A stretch of DNA of 64,000 bases from Bradyrhizobium centrolobii (GTDB lineage Bacteria; Pseudomonadota; Alphaproteobacteria; Rhizobiales; Xanthobacteraceae): NCBI RefSeq assembly GCF_001641635.1, contig NZ_LUUB01000106.1, positions 1 to 64,000 of the forward strand. Reading direction: 5' to 3'. Below the pieces are notes generated by a model. That model was not told the DNA's origin. It saw only the letters and a program-made list of their open reading frames with translations, and did no database searches. Of this stretch, positions 34,012 through 42,591 are shown piece after piece. The position numbers were made by a program, and so were the translations under genes. Every line of letters starts with the position of its first letter. Within the stretch, counting starts at the first letter, position 1.

Positions 34012-34775
34012 CATCGCGCATCCTCCCGTCAAACGTCGTCCTTGGGCTCGCGCCGATCGGGCTGCTGATCGCAGTGTGGCAGGGCCTCGTGTCATCCGGT
34101 GTTGCGCCGGTGACCTTGCTGCCGCCGCCCGGGTACGTTTTTGGTCGCCTGCTCCAGCAACTCGTGACAGCAACGTTCCAGCAGGAGATCGTGGCGACCT
34201 TGATCCGGCTGTTTGCCGGCTTTGCAATTGCGGTCGTGCTCGGCGTCAGCATCGGCATCGCGGCCGCGGCCAGTCCGGCGATCAATGCCATGGTCCGGCC
34301 GATCGTACGGGTGTTGGCGCCGTTGCCAAAGGTCGCGCTCTATCCCGCGCTTCTGCTGCTGCTCGGCTTCGGCCACGGATCGAAGATCACCTTGGTGGCC
34401 GCGGACGCATTGTTCCCCATTTTGCTCTCGACCTACTACGGCGCGTCGACCGTCGAGCAGAAGCTGATTTGGTCGGCCATGGCAGCGGGAACGCCGCGCT
34501 ACGAAATCCTCTTCAAGGTGGTGCTGCCGGCGGCGATGCCGTCGATCCTGACCGGATGCCGGATCGGCCTTGTCATCTCCTGCATCGTGGTGTTTCTGGC
34601 CGAGATGATCACGTCGACGGACGGGCTGGGCCATGTCCTCGTCACGGCGGCGCGTACGTTCCAGGCCGTCGACATGTTCGTGCCGCTGATCACGATCTCG
34701 CTGCTGGGGTTGATCCTGAATGGCCTGTTGGGGGCCGTGCGATCGTACCTTTTACGGGGCTTCCCCGAAGCGTGA
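34008..34775 (+). CDS. NitT/TauT-type ABC transporter permease 2
   Basis: A second permease of 255 residues with the EAA loop EQKLIWSAMAAGTPRYEILF and VVLPAAMPSILTGCRIGLVI. Two unlike permeases plus one ATPase and one SBP make a heterodimeric importer. Confidence 0.9.
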   Translation: MTSRILPSNVVLGLAPIGLLIAVWQGLVSSGVAPVTLLPPPGYVFGRLLQQLVTATFQQEIVATLIRLFAGFAIAVVLGVSIGIAAAASPAINAMVRPIVRVLAPLPKVALYPALLLLLGFGHGSKITLVAADALFPILLSTYYGASTVEQKLIWSAMAAGTPRYEILFKVVLPAAMPSILTGCRIGLVISCIVVFLAEMITSTDGLGHVLVTAARTFQAVDMFVPLITISLLGLILNGLLGAVRSYLLRGFPEA

Positions 34776-34813
34776 TCTGACCGAACAAGAAACCGCAACA
34801 CCGGGAGTGAACC

Positions 34814-35860
34814 ATGCTGGCTGATCGCATCGAGGCAAAATGGATCGACGCATTCTGCGAGATCTTCGAGCGATGCGCCGTCAAGGCCGGCGATACTGCC
34901 GCCATCCTCTCGGAAACCCAGTCGCGCGCACTGAATGTGCATCTGGCGGAGCTCGCCTTGCTACGCATGGGCGCGCGGCCGTTCCATGTGGTCGTGCCGA
35001 CCCCGCGCAACCGCCATGTCGTGCCGGTTCGCTCGACAGGGGCGAGCGAGGCGATTCAGCGGCTGGCGCCTGTCGTCACCGCGCTTCAGCAGGCCGGGTT
35101 TGTGGTGGATTGCACCATCGAAGGCCTGATGCACGCGGTGGAAACGCCCGAGATCCTGAAGGCCGGCGCGCGCATCCTGGTGATCTCCAACGAGCATCCA
35201 GAGGCGCTGGAACGGATGGTGCCGGATCCGGCGCTGGAAAAGCGCGTTCGGGCCGCCGCCAGGATGCTGCGCGGAACGAAACGGATGCGGGTCACATCGA
35301 AGGCCGGCACGGCGCTGGACGTCGACATGGTGGGAGCTTCGACGGTCGGCGTTTGGGGCTGGACCGACAAGCCCGGCACGCTCGCGCACTGGCCCGGCGG
35401 CATTGTCGTCAGCTTTCCCAAGAGCGGAACGATCAACGGCACGCTGGTGATGGCGCCGGGCGACATCAATCTGACCTTCAAGCGTTACCTGACGTCGCCG
35501 GTGAAGATGACGCTGAAGGACGACTATGTGGTTGAGCTCGAAGGTGAGGGCACGGATGCCGCGATGATGCGCACCTATCTGGCCGCCTGGGGCGATCGCG
35601 AAGCCTATGCGGTTTCGCATGTCGGCTTCGGCATGAACCCGGGTGCACGCTACGAGGCATTGTCGATGTACGACCAGCGCGACACCAATGGCACCGAGCT
35701 GCGCGCCGTCTCCGGCAACTTCCTGTTCTCGACCGGGGCGAACGAATTCGCTGGTCGCTACACGGCGGGCCATTTTGACCTGCCGATGATGGGAACCACC
35801 ATCGAGCTCGATGGGGTCGCAGTCGTGCGGGAAGGCGTGCTCCAGGACGTCTTTGGCTAG
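34814..35860 (+). CDS. NicX-like extradiol ring-cleavage dioxygenase (M29-like fold)
   Basis: A 348-residue protein related to 2,5-dihydroxypyridine 5,6-dioxygenase NicX and the leucyl aminopeptidase (M29) fold. The C-terminal pattern YAVSHVGFGMNPGARYEALS, GNFLFSTGANEFAGRYTAGH and GHFDLPMMG aligns with ISHIGWG, NFLFSTGPN and CHLDIPL of NicX, so the metal-site His, Ser, His and Asp are conserved. Fe(II)-dependent cleavage of a dihydroxy-N-heteroaromatic is the likely reaction. It follows the importer genes, which suggests that the imported compound is ring-cleaved here. Its stop shares CTAG with the convergent neighbour. Confidence 0.75.
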   Translation: MLADRIEAKWIDAFCEIFERCAVKAGDTAAILSETQSRALNVHLAELALLRMGARPFHVVVPTPRNRHVVPVRSTGASEAIQRLAPVVTALQQAGFVVDCTIEGLMHAVETPEILKAGARILVISNEHPEALERMVPDPALEKRVRAAARMLRGTKRMRVTSKAGTALDVDMVGASTVGVWGWTDKPGTLAHWPGGIVVSFPKSGTINGTLVMAPGDINLTFKRYLTSPVKMTLKDDYVVELEGEGTDAAMMRTYLAAWGDREAYAVSHVGFGMNPGARYEALSMYDQRDTNGTELRAVSGNFLFSTGANEFAGRYTAGHFDLPMMGTTIELDGVAVVREGVLQDVFG

Positions 35861-36849
35861 CTGCGATCGAGCACAGGTGGCCGGGCCAGGCCGAAGTGCC
35901 GGAGCAGGTCGACCATGGCCTTGAGCCGCTCAACGCGATAGGCGTCGACGTCGAGGCCGGAATAATCGAGGAAGCCGGCGCCTGTTCGCAGGCCGATTCG
36001 GCCCTCGCGCATGTTGCGTGAAATCACGTCCGGCGCGCGATAGCGGTCGCTGCGGAGTGCGCCTTCGAGATAACGGCTTGCGTAGTAGAGAATGTCGCCG
36101 CCGCCCCAGTCGATGAATTCGAGCAACCCTAGCACGGCATAGCGGAAGCCAAAGCCGTAGCGGATCGCCTTGTCGATGTCCTCAGCGCTGGCGACGCCTT
36201 CCTCGACCATGCGTGCAGCTTCGTTCATAGCAAGCGCCTGGATGCGCGGGACGATGAAGCCGGGTGTTGCCGCACAGACGACGGGGACCTTGCCGATCCC
36301 TTCGAGCAGCCTCTTGACCGCGTCAACGATGGCAGGGTCGGTTGCCGCGCCGGGTGAAACTTCGACCAGCGGGATCAGATAGGCCGGATTGAGCCAATGC
36401 ACATTGAGGAAGCGTCGGGGATCTACGATCGCGCCGGAAAGATCATCGACGAGGATCGTGGACGTCGTGGACGCAATGATCGTCTCGGGGCCGACCTGAC
36501 GTGAGGCTAATGCCAGGACTTCGCGCTTGAGCTCAACAACCTCAGGAACGCCTTCGAAAACCATGCCGGCATCGGATAGCGCCGCATTGCTTTGGTTGGC
36601 CGGCACCACCGAGACACGCGCGATAAGCGGGCCGACATCAACCTCGGTAAGCAGCCCCAGGCTCGCCAGACCGACGAATGTCTTCCTGACCTCATCCAGG
36701 GCGTCGGCCTCCAGCTTGGCGAAGTCCTCCCCGGAGCGGGCCTTGATGTCGATCATCTTGACCGTGTGTCCCGCATAGGCGAAGGCGACAGCAATGCCGC
36801 GCCCCATGCGGCCGGCCCCGAGACAGGCGATCTTGGCGCGGGTCGTCAT
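35857..36849 (-). CDS. 3-hydroxyacyl-CoA dehydrogenase family protein
   Basis: A 330-residue NAD-dependent enzyme: Rossmann motif KIACLGAGRMGRGIAVAFAY, FEGVPEVVELKREVLALASR, ASTTSTILVDDLSG, HWLNPAYLIPLVEVSPG, then the C-terminal domain GFGFRYAVLGLLEFIDWGGG. The HxxNP motif with GFIVPRIQ follows the family pattern. Oxidises a 3-hydroxyacyl-CoA or hydroxyacid, probably late in the pathway of this operon. Start ATG at 36849 or the adjoining 36852; it overlaps the upstream opine-type gene. Confidence 0.85.
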   Translation of the reverse strand: MTTRAKIACLGAGRMGRGIAVAFAYAGHTVKMIDIKARSGEDFAKLEADALDEVRKTFVGLASLGLLTEVDVGPLIARVSVVPANQSNAALSDAGMVFEGVPEVVELKREVLALASRQVGPETIIASTTSTILVDDLSGAIVDPRRFLNVHWLNPAYLIPLVEVSPGAATDPAIVDAVKRLLEGIGKVPVVCAATPGFIVPRIQALAMNEAARMVEEGVASAEDIDKAIRYGFGFRYAVLGLLEFIDWGGGDILYYASRYLEGALRSDRYRAPDVISRNMREGRIGLRTGAGFLDYSGLDVDAYRVERLKAMVDLLRHFGLARPPVLDRS

Positions 36850-37940
36850 CAATCAAATCCTTCGCGCAGGAGCTTTTGCAATTCGGCCTTGTTGAGATTG
36901 CCGAGGCCCAGCGTTTCAAGCGTCCGGCCGCCTTTCGCGAAATCCTCGCCGCAGATCGCACCACCGATCGCGAGAAGAGCGCGGGCAAGCGGCGTGGCCA
37001 CACCCGCGAGGCCTGCGACGGAAACCAATAGCGAAAGCCCCAGCCGTAAATCCTCGCGCATGTAGCGGTGCTCGGTGAGAACGATCCTCTCGCGCCAGTC
37101 GCCGGAGTCGGTCAGGCGATCATGCGAGCCGCGACCGTACATCCAGATCTCGCCTTCCCTCGCGTAATGATGGGCAAGCGGGAAGTGCGGCGCGCCATAC
37201 CCGAACGCTTCGCGCACCGCAATTCGTTCGGCATCGAGGGCATCGGTGACCCGCCGGATCGAGGCTTGCGTTCCCTCCTTATGAATGTCCCACCGCTCGA
37301 AATGTTCGATCGGGCCCGCATTCATCACGATCAGAGGCGGATGAATGATGGGGCCTGCATTCATTAGCGCGCCCGAGAGCGCGTCTCCGCACGGCTCGAT
37401 GACGCCAGGGAAGGCGCGTCCAATCACTTCGAGCGCACGCGGCGCCTGATCGAGCGGAAATACGCCGACAGGCAGCCGTTTGGCGCGGATGGTGATCGCG
37501 ACCTCGAACGGCCCGTGTTTGCGGGTCAACCAGGGCAGCGTGCCGGTTTCGGCAAAACTCACCTTGGCGCGATTGCCAGCATCCCGCGCAGCCCGGGCGA
37601 AGATCATCGAGCCGAACGTGGCTGGCGGTAGAAATACGACCTGGCCGTCTCGCAGGTGCGGGGCAAGCAGGCGGGCAATATCGGGCTGCGCAAAGGCGGG
37701 GGCAGGACACAGGACCAGCTCGGCGCCGCCGACGGCCTCGGCGATGTCGGTCGTGACCAGCGCAAGCTTGGTGTCGTGACGGCCGTTGTGATCCTTCACC
37801 AGGATGCGAGAGCCGGCGGCGCGGTGTGCGGCGACTTGATCTGCATCGCGACGCCAAAGCCGGACTTCGTGCCCGGATAGCGCAAAGTCGCCAGCGGCCG
37901 CGAAAGAACCATTGCCGCCGCCCAGAACCGCAATCTTCAA
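36849..37940 (-). CDS. Octopine/nopaline dehydrogenase family protein
   Basis: A 363-residue NAD(P)-binding protein with the motif VLGGGNGSFAAAGDFALSGH and the opine dehydrogenase C-terminal domain (MNAGPIIHPPLIVMNAGPIE, GYGAPHFPLAHHY). Known members reductively join an amino acid and a keto acid. Here it lies among CoA-pathway genes and overlaps both neighbours by a few bases, so a degradative dehydrogenase role is likely, but its substrate is unknown. Confidence 0.8.
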   Translation of the reverse strand: MKIAVLGGGNGSFAAAGDFALSGHEVRLWRRDADQVAAHRAAGSRILVKDHNGRHDTKLALVTTDIAEAVGGAELVLCPAPAFAQPDIARLLAPHLRDGQVVFLPPATFGSMIFARAARDAGNRAKVSFAETGTLPWLTRKHGPFEVAITIRAKRLPVGVFPLDQAPRALEVIGRAFPGVIEPCGDALSGALMNAGPIIHPPLIVMNAGPIEHFERWDIHKEGTQASIRRVTDALDAERIAVREAFGYGAPHFPLAHHYAREGEIWMYGRGSHDRLTDSGDWRERIVLTEHRYMREDLRLGLSLLVSVAGLAGVATPLARALLAIGGAICGEDFAKGGRTLETLGLGNLNKAELQKLLREGFD

Positions 37941-39478
37941 GATGCTTCTCCTTGCGCGCGCGATCGCGCATCAAGCTGCTTCAGCAGGAAATGCTGGACC
38001 TTGCCCAGCGCCGTGCGCGGCAAGTCCGAGACGAAGATGATATCGCGCGGAATTTTGTAGCGGGCGAGCTGGGCCTGCATATGTGCGATCAACTGGTTCG
38101 CCTCGAGCAGGCAGCCGGATCGCCGGATCACATAGGCAACGGGTACCTCGTCCCAGCGCGGGTCGGGCCGGCCGATCACGGCGCATTCGCTCACATCAGG
38201 ATGTTCCAGCAACACTCGCTCGACCTCGGCGGGATAGATGTTCTCGCCGCCGGAAATGATCATGTTCTTCTTGCGGTCGCGGACCCAGAAATAGCCATCT
38301 GCGTCGCACAGGCCGATATCGCCGGTACGATACCAGCCATCGTGCAGCGCATCGCGCGTCGCGCCCTCATTGCCCCAATATTCGAAGAACACGTTGGGGC
38401 CGCGCACTGCGATTTCACCGGGCGTGCCAGGCGATGCCTTGGCTCCGGCTTGATCGATCACCTTTGCTTCGCAGCACAGGCCGGCAAGACCGGTCGATCC
38501 CGCGCGCGACAGATCTCCGCCAAGCCGCGTGTAGACCGCAATGGGGCAGGTTTCCGTCGAGCCGTAGACCTGAAGGACCGGAACGCCGCGTGCGACGAAA
38601 CGATCGATCAGATGCGGCGGCACGATGGTCGATCCGGTGGCGACAGCTTTCAGTGACGAAAGGTCGGTTGTCATCCAGGCCGGATGATCGCTGACCGCCT
38701 GGATGATCGCCGGCACCATTACCGTCAGTGTCGGCCGATCGCGCGCGATGGCGGCGAGGGCCGTATCCGCGGTGAAGCGGGCGTGGACCGTGACGGTTGC
38801 GCCGAGCTGGAGCGCCGGCGTGGTCTGAATGTTGAGCCCACCAACATGGAAGAACGGCAGCACGGTCAGCACGTGATCGTCTGACGTCATGTTGTGCATG
38901 TGCTGGCTCATGACGCCGTTCCAGAACAGCGCCTCCTGGCGCAGCACCGCGCCTTTCGGTCGTCCCGTCGTCCCCGACGTGTAGACGATGAGCAGCGGGC
39001 AGGAGAGATCGGTATGCGGGTTGCGGCCGCCAGCCTCGCCGGATGCCACCAGAATTTCGAATGTGTTGCCACGAGGCGGCGTGAAATCCAGCCCGATGAT
39101 GGCTATTCCGGGCGAAGTGCGCTCCAGTTCTGGAAGAAGCCCATCAAGAGCCTGCTCGAGCACCAGAACCTTGGCGCCTGCATCGGTGAGAATGAAGAGC
39201 TGTTCGGCGACGGCCAGACGCCAGTTCAGGGGCACCAGAATCGCGCCAAGCCGAGCGCATGCGTAGAGCAGAACGAGGTAGTCCGGCCGGTTCAGGCTCA
39301 GGATCGCGACGCGGTCGCCTCGGCCGACGCCGAGCTCCTTCTTCAATGCGTTGGCCGTCCGTTCAATGCGTGCGGCAAACGCAGCATAGCTCAGCTTTTC
39401 CCCTTCGAAGGCGATGGCGGTCTTGTCTGGCGAAAATGCCGCGTTGCGTTCGATCAGACTGCAGAGATCCACCGTCAA
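37937..39478 (-). CDS. AMP-dependent acyl-CoA ligase
   Basis: A roughly 513-residue fatty-acid/aromatic CoA ligase. Motifs are LLIVYTSGTTGRPKGAVLRQ (AMP-binding), VYGSTETCPIAVYTRLGGDL, GWYRTGDIGLCDADGYFWVR, DRKKNMIISGGENIYPAEVE, and the catalytic Lys in LPRTALGKVQHFLLKQ. Start uncertain: TTG 39478 overlaps the upstream stop codon, GTG 39472 is close by. It is in one operon with the acyl-CoA dehydrogenase and alpha/beta hydrolase. Confidence 0.9.
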   Translation of the reverse strand: MTVDLCSLIERNAAFSPDKTAIAFEGEKLSYAAFAARIERTANALKKELGVGRGDRVAILSLNRPDYLVLLYACARLGAILVPLNWRLAVAEQLFILTDAGAKVLVLEQALDGLLPELERTSPGIAIIGLDFTPPRGNTFEILVASGEAGGRNPHTDLSCPLLIVYTSGTTGRPKGAVLRQEALFWNGVMSQHMHNMTSDDHVLTVLPFFHVGGLNIQTTPALQLGATVTVHARFTADTALAAIARDRPTLTVMVPAIIQAVSDHPAWMTTDLSSLKAVATGSTIVPPHLIDRFVARGVPVLQVYGSTETCPIAVYTRLGGDLSRAGSTGLAGLCCEAKVIDQAGAKASPGTPGEIAVRGPNVFFEYWGNEGATRDALHDGWYRTGDIGLCDADGYFWVRDRKKNMIISGGENIYPAEVERVLLEHPDVSECAVIGRPDPRWDEVPVAYVIRRSGCLLEANQLIAHMQAQLARYKIPRDIIFVSDLPRTALGKVQHFLLKQLDARSRAQGEAS

Positions 39479-40764
39479 TCGTCCGTTTCTCCGGCCTCGT
39501 AGAGCGCCTCGCGGCCGATACGGTCGAGGCAAAGCTCGGCCGTCCAGGGCAGCATCAGCGAGCCGCAGCGGCTGTCGCGATAGATGCGCTCCAGCGGCAG
39601 CGATCGGAGCATGGCCTGGCCGCCGCAGGTGCGAATCGCCAGGGCCGCGAGCTCATTGGCACCTTCCATCACCGAATATTGCGCCGCATAGGCGCGCAGC
39701 ACCTGCTCCTTGCTCGGATTGGCGCGGGCCTCCGTGACCGCTTGGAACCAGACCGCCTTGATCTGCTCAAGCTTGATCTGCATCTGCGCGACCGCGATCT
39801 GCTTGGTCGGATACATCCTGCGCTTGACCGGCGGCATGCCCGGCACCTCGCCGCGCAGATAGCGCACGGTGAAATCATAGGCCGCTTGCGCGAGGCCCAT
39901 ATAGGTCGGCGACAGCGTCAGGAACATGTGCGGCCAGCGCATCGCGGCCTGAAAGTAGACGCCGCGCGGCATCAGGGCGGCGTCCTCGGGGACGAAGACA
40001 TCCTTGAACAGGAGCGTCCGCGAAACTGTGCCGCGCATGCCGAGCGGATCCCAGTCGCCGACGACGGAAACACCTTGCGATTTTGCGGGTATCGCCAGGT
40101 AAAGGGTGTTGCGGCGCGATGCCTTCTCACCTTCCTCGATCTCGGTACAGAGCACGCCGTAATAGTCCGCATGGCCGGAGAGCGATGCAAATATCTTCTT
40201 GCCGTTGATGATCCAGCCGCCCGCCACGGGCTTTGCTTCCGTGCCGAAGGCGACCCCGCCCGCGGCCGCAGCACCACCCTCGGAGAAGGGTTGGGAGTAG
40301 ATCGCGCCGTCCTCGACGATGCGCTTGTAGTGGATGGCGCGCCGCCGCTCGTGCTCCGCGCGCGTTGCGGCGTCCATGTCGAGATCGTCGGCGAGCGGGC
40401 CCGACCACAGGGTCGAGCAGACATGCATGTTCCAGGTGAGCGCGGTTGCGCCGCAATAGCGGCCGATCTCGGCCGCCGCCAAGGCATAGGTCTGGTAGTT
40501 GGCGCCAAGTCCGCCGTGCTTCTTGGGAACGGCAACGCCGAGCAGGCCGACGCGATGCAGATCGCGATAGTTCTCGGTCGGGAACGTTGCCTCGCGATCA
40601 TAGGCCGCGGCGCGGCCGGCAAACACGCTCTGGCCAATCTCTCTCGCGCGCGTGATGATAGCAGCCTGCTCATCGCTCAGATGAAATGCGACGGGATCAA
40701 AGATCGGCGGATCCAGGGCAAGCTTGTCGGTCGTACCAATGGTCTTGCTGACTTGCATGGTCAT
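39475..40764 (-). CDS. Acyl-CoA dehydrogenase
   Basis: A 429-residue FAD enzyme: GLLGVAVPKKHGGLGANYQT, YSQPFSEGGAAAAGGVAFGT, GGWIINGKKIFASLSGHADY, WDPLGMRGTVSRTLLFKDVF, and the C-terminal helices NELAALAIRTCGGQAMLRSL. It would oxidise the acyl-CoA made by the neighbouring ligase. Overlaps the ligase and hydrolase genes. Confidence 0.88.
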   Translation of the reverse strand: MTMQVSKTIGTTDKLALDPPIFDPVAFHLSDEQAAIITRAREIGQSVFAGRAAAYDREATFPTENYRDLHRVGLLGVAVPKKHGGLGANYQTYALAAAEIGRYCGATALTWNMHVCSTLWSGPLADDLDMDAATRAEHERRRAIHYKRIVEDGAIYSQPFSEGGAAAAGGVAFGTEAKPVAGGWIINGKKIFASLSGHADYYGVLCTEIEEGEKASRRNTLYLAIPAKSQGVSVVGDWDPLGMRGTVSRTLLFKDVFVPEDAALMPRGVYFQAAMRWPHMFLTLSPTYMGLAQAAYDFTVRYLRGEVPGMPPVKRRMYPTKQIAVAQMQIKLEQIKAVWFQAVTEARANPSKEQVLRAYAAQYSVMEGANELAALAIRTCGGQAMLRSLPLERIYRDSRCGSLMLPWTAELCLDRIGREALYEAGETDD

Positions 40765-41591
40765 TGTGCAGTCACCTTTGTGCGGGGCACGACGGACTCG
40801 AGGAACCCACCAAGAGCCTCATTGAAAGCATCAGGGCGCTCGAGGTTAGCGAGATGGCCGACGCCGGCCAACTCGACATATTTAGCTGCCGGAATGTAGG
40901 TCGCCATCTTCGCCATCATCGCCGCCGGGGCGTTGTTATCCTTGGAGCCGGACAGCAGCAGCGTCGGTACGGAGATGTCCTTCAGCGTGCTGCGCTGATC
41001 GAATCCGATCAGGGCCAGCATCATGGCGCGATAGCTCGCCTCTGGCACGCCGGCCATGCAATCGCGTGCGAGCTCCATCCCTTTCGCATCGGGCTCGTCG
41101 CCCACAAGCTCCTTCACCAGGGAGGGCGCCAGGGACGTCATCGTCTCACCGCGATCGAGCGGCCCGAGCCGCGCTGCGATGAACGATTTCTGCCAGTCGC
41201 CGTCAGCCTTGCCGAAGGCCGGGCTGGTCTGCGCCAGAATGACCGCGCGCGCCGGTCGAGGGGACTGAGCCAGCAATTTCTGCACGATCATGCCGCCGAT
41301 CGAATGTCCAACGAGAACAGGATTTGCCTCGCCGATCTGCTCAATGAATTGCTGAAGGGCATTCGCCAGGGCAGCAATGCTGACGCTGGCAAGCGGCGCT
41401 GATCCGCCATAGCCCGGCATGTCCCACGCGATTGCGCGAAAGCGGTCGCTGAATGTCGTGAGTTGATGCCGCCATGCCCGCGCCGCGCCGCCAATGCCAT
41501 GCAGGAAAATCAAGGGTGTCGCGCCCGGTGCGCCCGCGGCTTCATAGGCGAAGCGTCCGTCCCTTGTTATCATCGGCCCAGGCTGCGACAC
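40761..41591 (-). CDS. Alpha/beta hydrolase
   Basis: A 276-residue hydrolase: FLHGIGGAARAW, AWDMPGYGGSAP, nucleophile elbow LVGHSIGGMIVQKLL (Ser), Asp in LLLSGSKDNNAP, and His in ELAGVGHLANLERPDAF. It is the first gene of the minus-strand operon and may cleave a ring-derived beta-diketone or enol lactone, as in meta-cleavage and CoA-type aromatic pathways. Start GTG 41591 or ATG 41573. Two copies of the AT-rich operator lie upstream. Confidence 0.87.
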   Translation of the reverse strand: MSQPGPMITRDGRFAYEAAGAPGATPLIFLHGIGGAARAWRHQLTTFSDRFRAIAWDMPGYGGSAPLASVSIAALANALQQFIEQIGEANPVLVGHSIGGMIVQKLLAQSPRPARAVILAQTSPAFGKADGDWQKSFIAARLGPLDRGETMTSLAPSLVKELVGDEPDAKGMELARDCMAGVPEASYRAMMLALIGFDQRSTLKDISVPTLLLSGSKDNNAPAAMMAKMATYIPAAKYVELAGVGHLANLERPDAFNEALGGFLESVVPRTKVTAQ

Positions 41592-41646
41592 GCGACATCC
41601 TTTTGCTTGGCCCTGAGATGCTAACAGGCCTGCAGGGGATGGGAAG

Positions 41647-41672
41647 AGATAATTTTATACTTAAAGCAATTT
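41647..41672. promoter_or_regulatory. AT-rich MarR-type operator, site 5
   Basis: agataatttta, spacer tact, taaagcaattt: the TTTTA-N4-TAAA core of the sites at 43476 and 49704, with weaker outer arms. It is 56 bases upstream of the minus-strand hydrolase operon. Confidence 0.5.
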
Positions 41673-41724
41673 TCGGGCCGGTCTCGCGCGTGTGGGCGTT
41701 CGCGACGTCGATCGGCGCTTTCGT

Positions 41725-41750
41725 TGCAAAAGTTTGAAGGTTAAAATATA
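41725..41750. promoter_or_regulatory. AT-rich MarR-type operator, site 6
   Basis: A left half ending gtttga, spacer aggt, right half taaaatatatc. It lies 37 bases upstream of the SDR start, in the gap divergent to site 5. Confidence 0.5.
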
Positions 41751-41786
41751 TCGAGGGGCGATCAGCAGATCCCAGGAGTCCAGCGC

Positions 41787-42548
41787 ATGTCCGGATTGCC
41801 GCACTTGCCGCACGCGCTAGTGACCGGTGGCGGTCGCGGCATCGGTCGCGCGATAGCGGCCTCCCTAGTCGGGGCAGGTGCAACCGTGACGGTGCTTGGC
41901 CGGTATGCTGCCACTCTTGAAGAGGCGGTCAGTGGGGGAGCGGCGCATTTTGCAGCCGTTGCCGACGTTTCGGACGAGGCGGCGCTGAAAGCTGCCATCG
42001 CCGAAGCGAGTGCGCGGCAGCCGATCGATATCCTGATCGCCAACGCGGGCAGCGCCGAATCCGCTCCGTTCGCGAAATCGGACAGCGCCCTTTTTGCGCG
42101 CATGATGGACGTCAATTTCATGGGCGTGGTCCACGCCATCCATGGCGTGCTGCCGGGGATGAAGGATCGTCCCTATGGCCGCATCGTCGCGGTGGCATCG
42201 ACGGCCGGGCTCAAGGGCTATGCCTATGTCAGCGCGTACAGTGCGGCCAAGCATGCCGTGATTGGTCTCGTCCGTTCGCTCGCCCTTGAGATGGCTGGCA
42301 GCAACGTGACCGTGAATGCGGTGTGTCCCGGCTTCACCGATACTGATCTAGTCGCCGGCAGCATCGAAAACATCATGAAGAAGACGGGGCGAAGCCGCGA
42401 ACAGGCTATTGCCGAGCTGGCGCGCCACAATCCGCAGGGACGGCTGATAGCGCCTCAAGAAGTGGCGGATGCCGTGCTCTGGTTGTGCGGCGAGGGGGCC
42501 GGCGCGATCACCGGGCAGGCGATTGCCGTGGCCGGTGGCGAGATCTAG
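41787..42548 (+). CDS. Short-chain dehydrogenase/reductase (SDR)
   Basis: A 253-residue SDR with VTGGGRGIGRAIA, IANAGSAESAPF, and the catalytic set VASTAGLKGYAYVSAYSAAKHAVIGL. Probably the 3-hydroxyacyl-CoA dehydrogenase step in the ring-reduced aromatic pathway, as it precedes the enoyl-CoA hydratase gene by 43 bases. Confidence 0.88.
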   Translation: MSGLPHLPHALVTGGGRGIGRAIAASLVGAGATVTVLGRYAATLEEAVSGGAAHFAAVADVSDEAALKAAIAEASARQPIDILIANAGSAESAPFAKSDSALFARMMDVNFMGVVHAIHGVLPGMKDRPYGRIVAVASTAGLKGYAYVSAYSAAKHAVIGLVRSLALEMAGSNVTVNAVCPGFTDTDLVAGSIENIMKKTGRSREQAIAELARHNPQGRLIAPQEVADAVLWLCGEGAGAITGQAIAVAGGEI

Positions 42549-42591
42549 CGTGCGCGGCACAGGCGCGGAACAAGGAAGGTAAGGAGATCGC

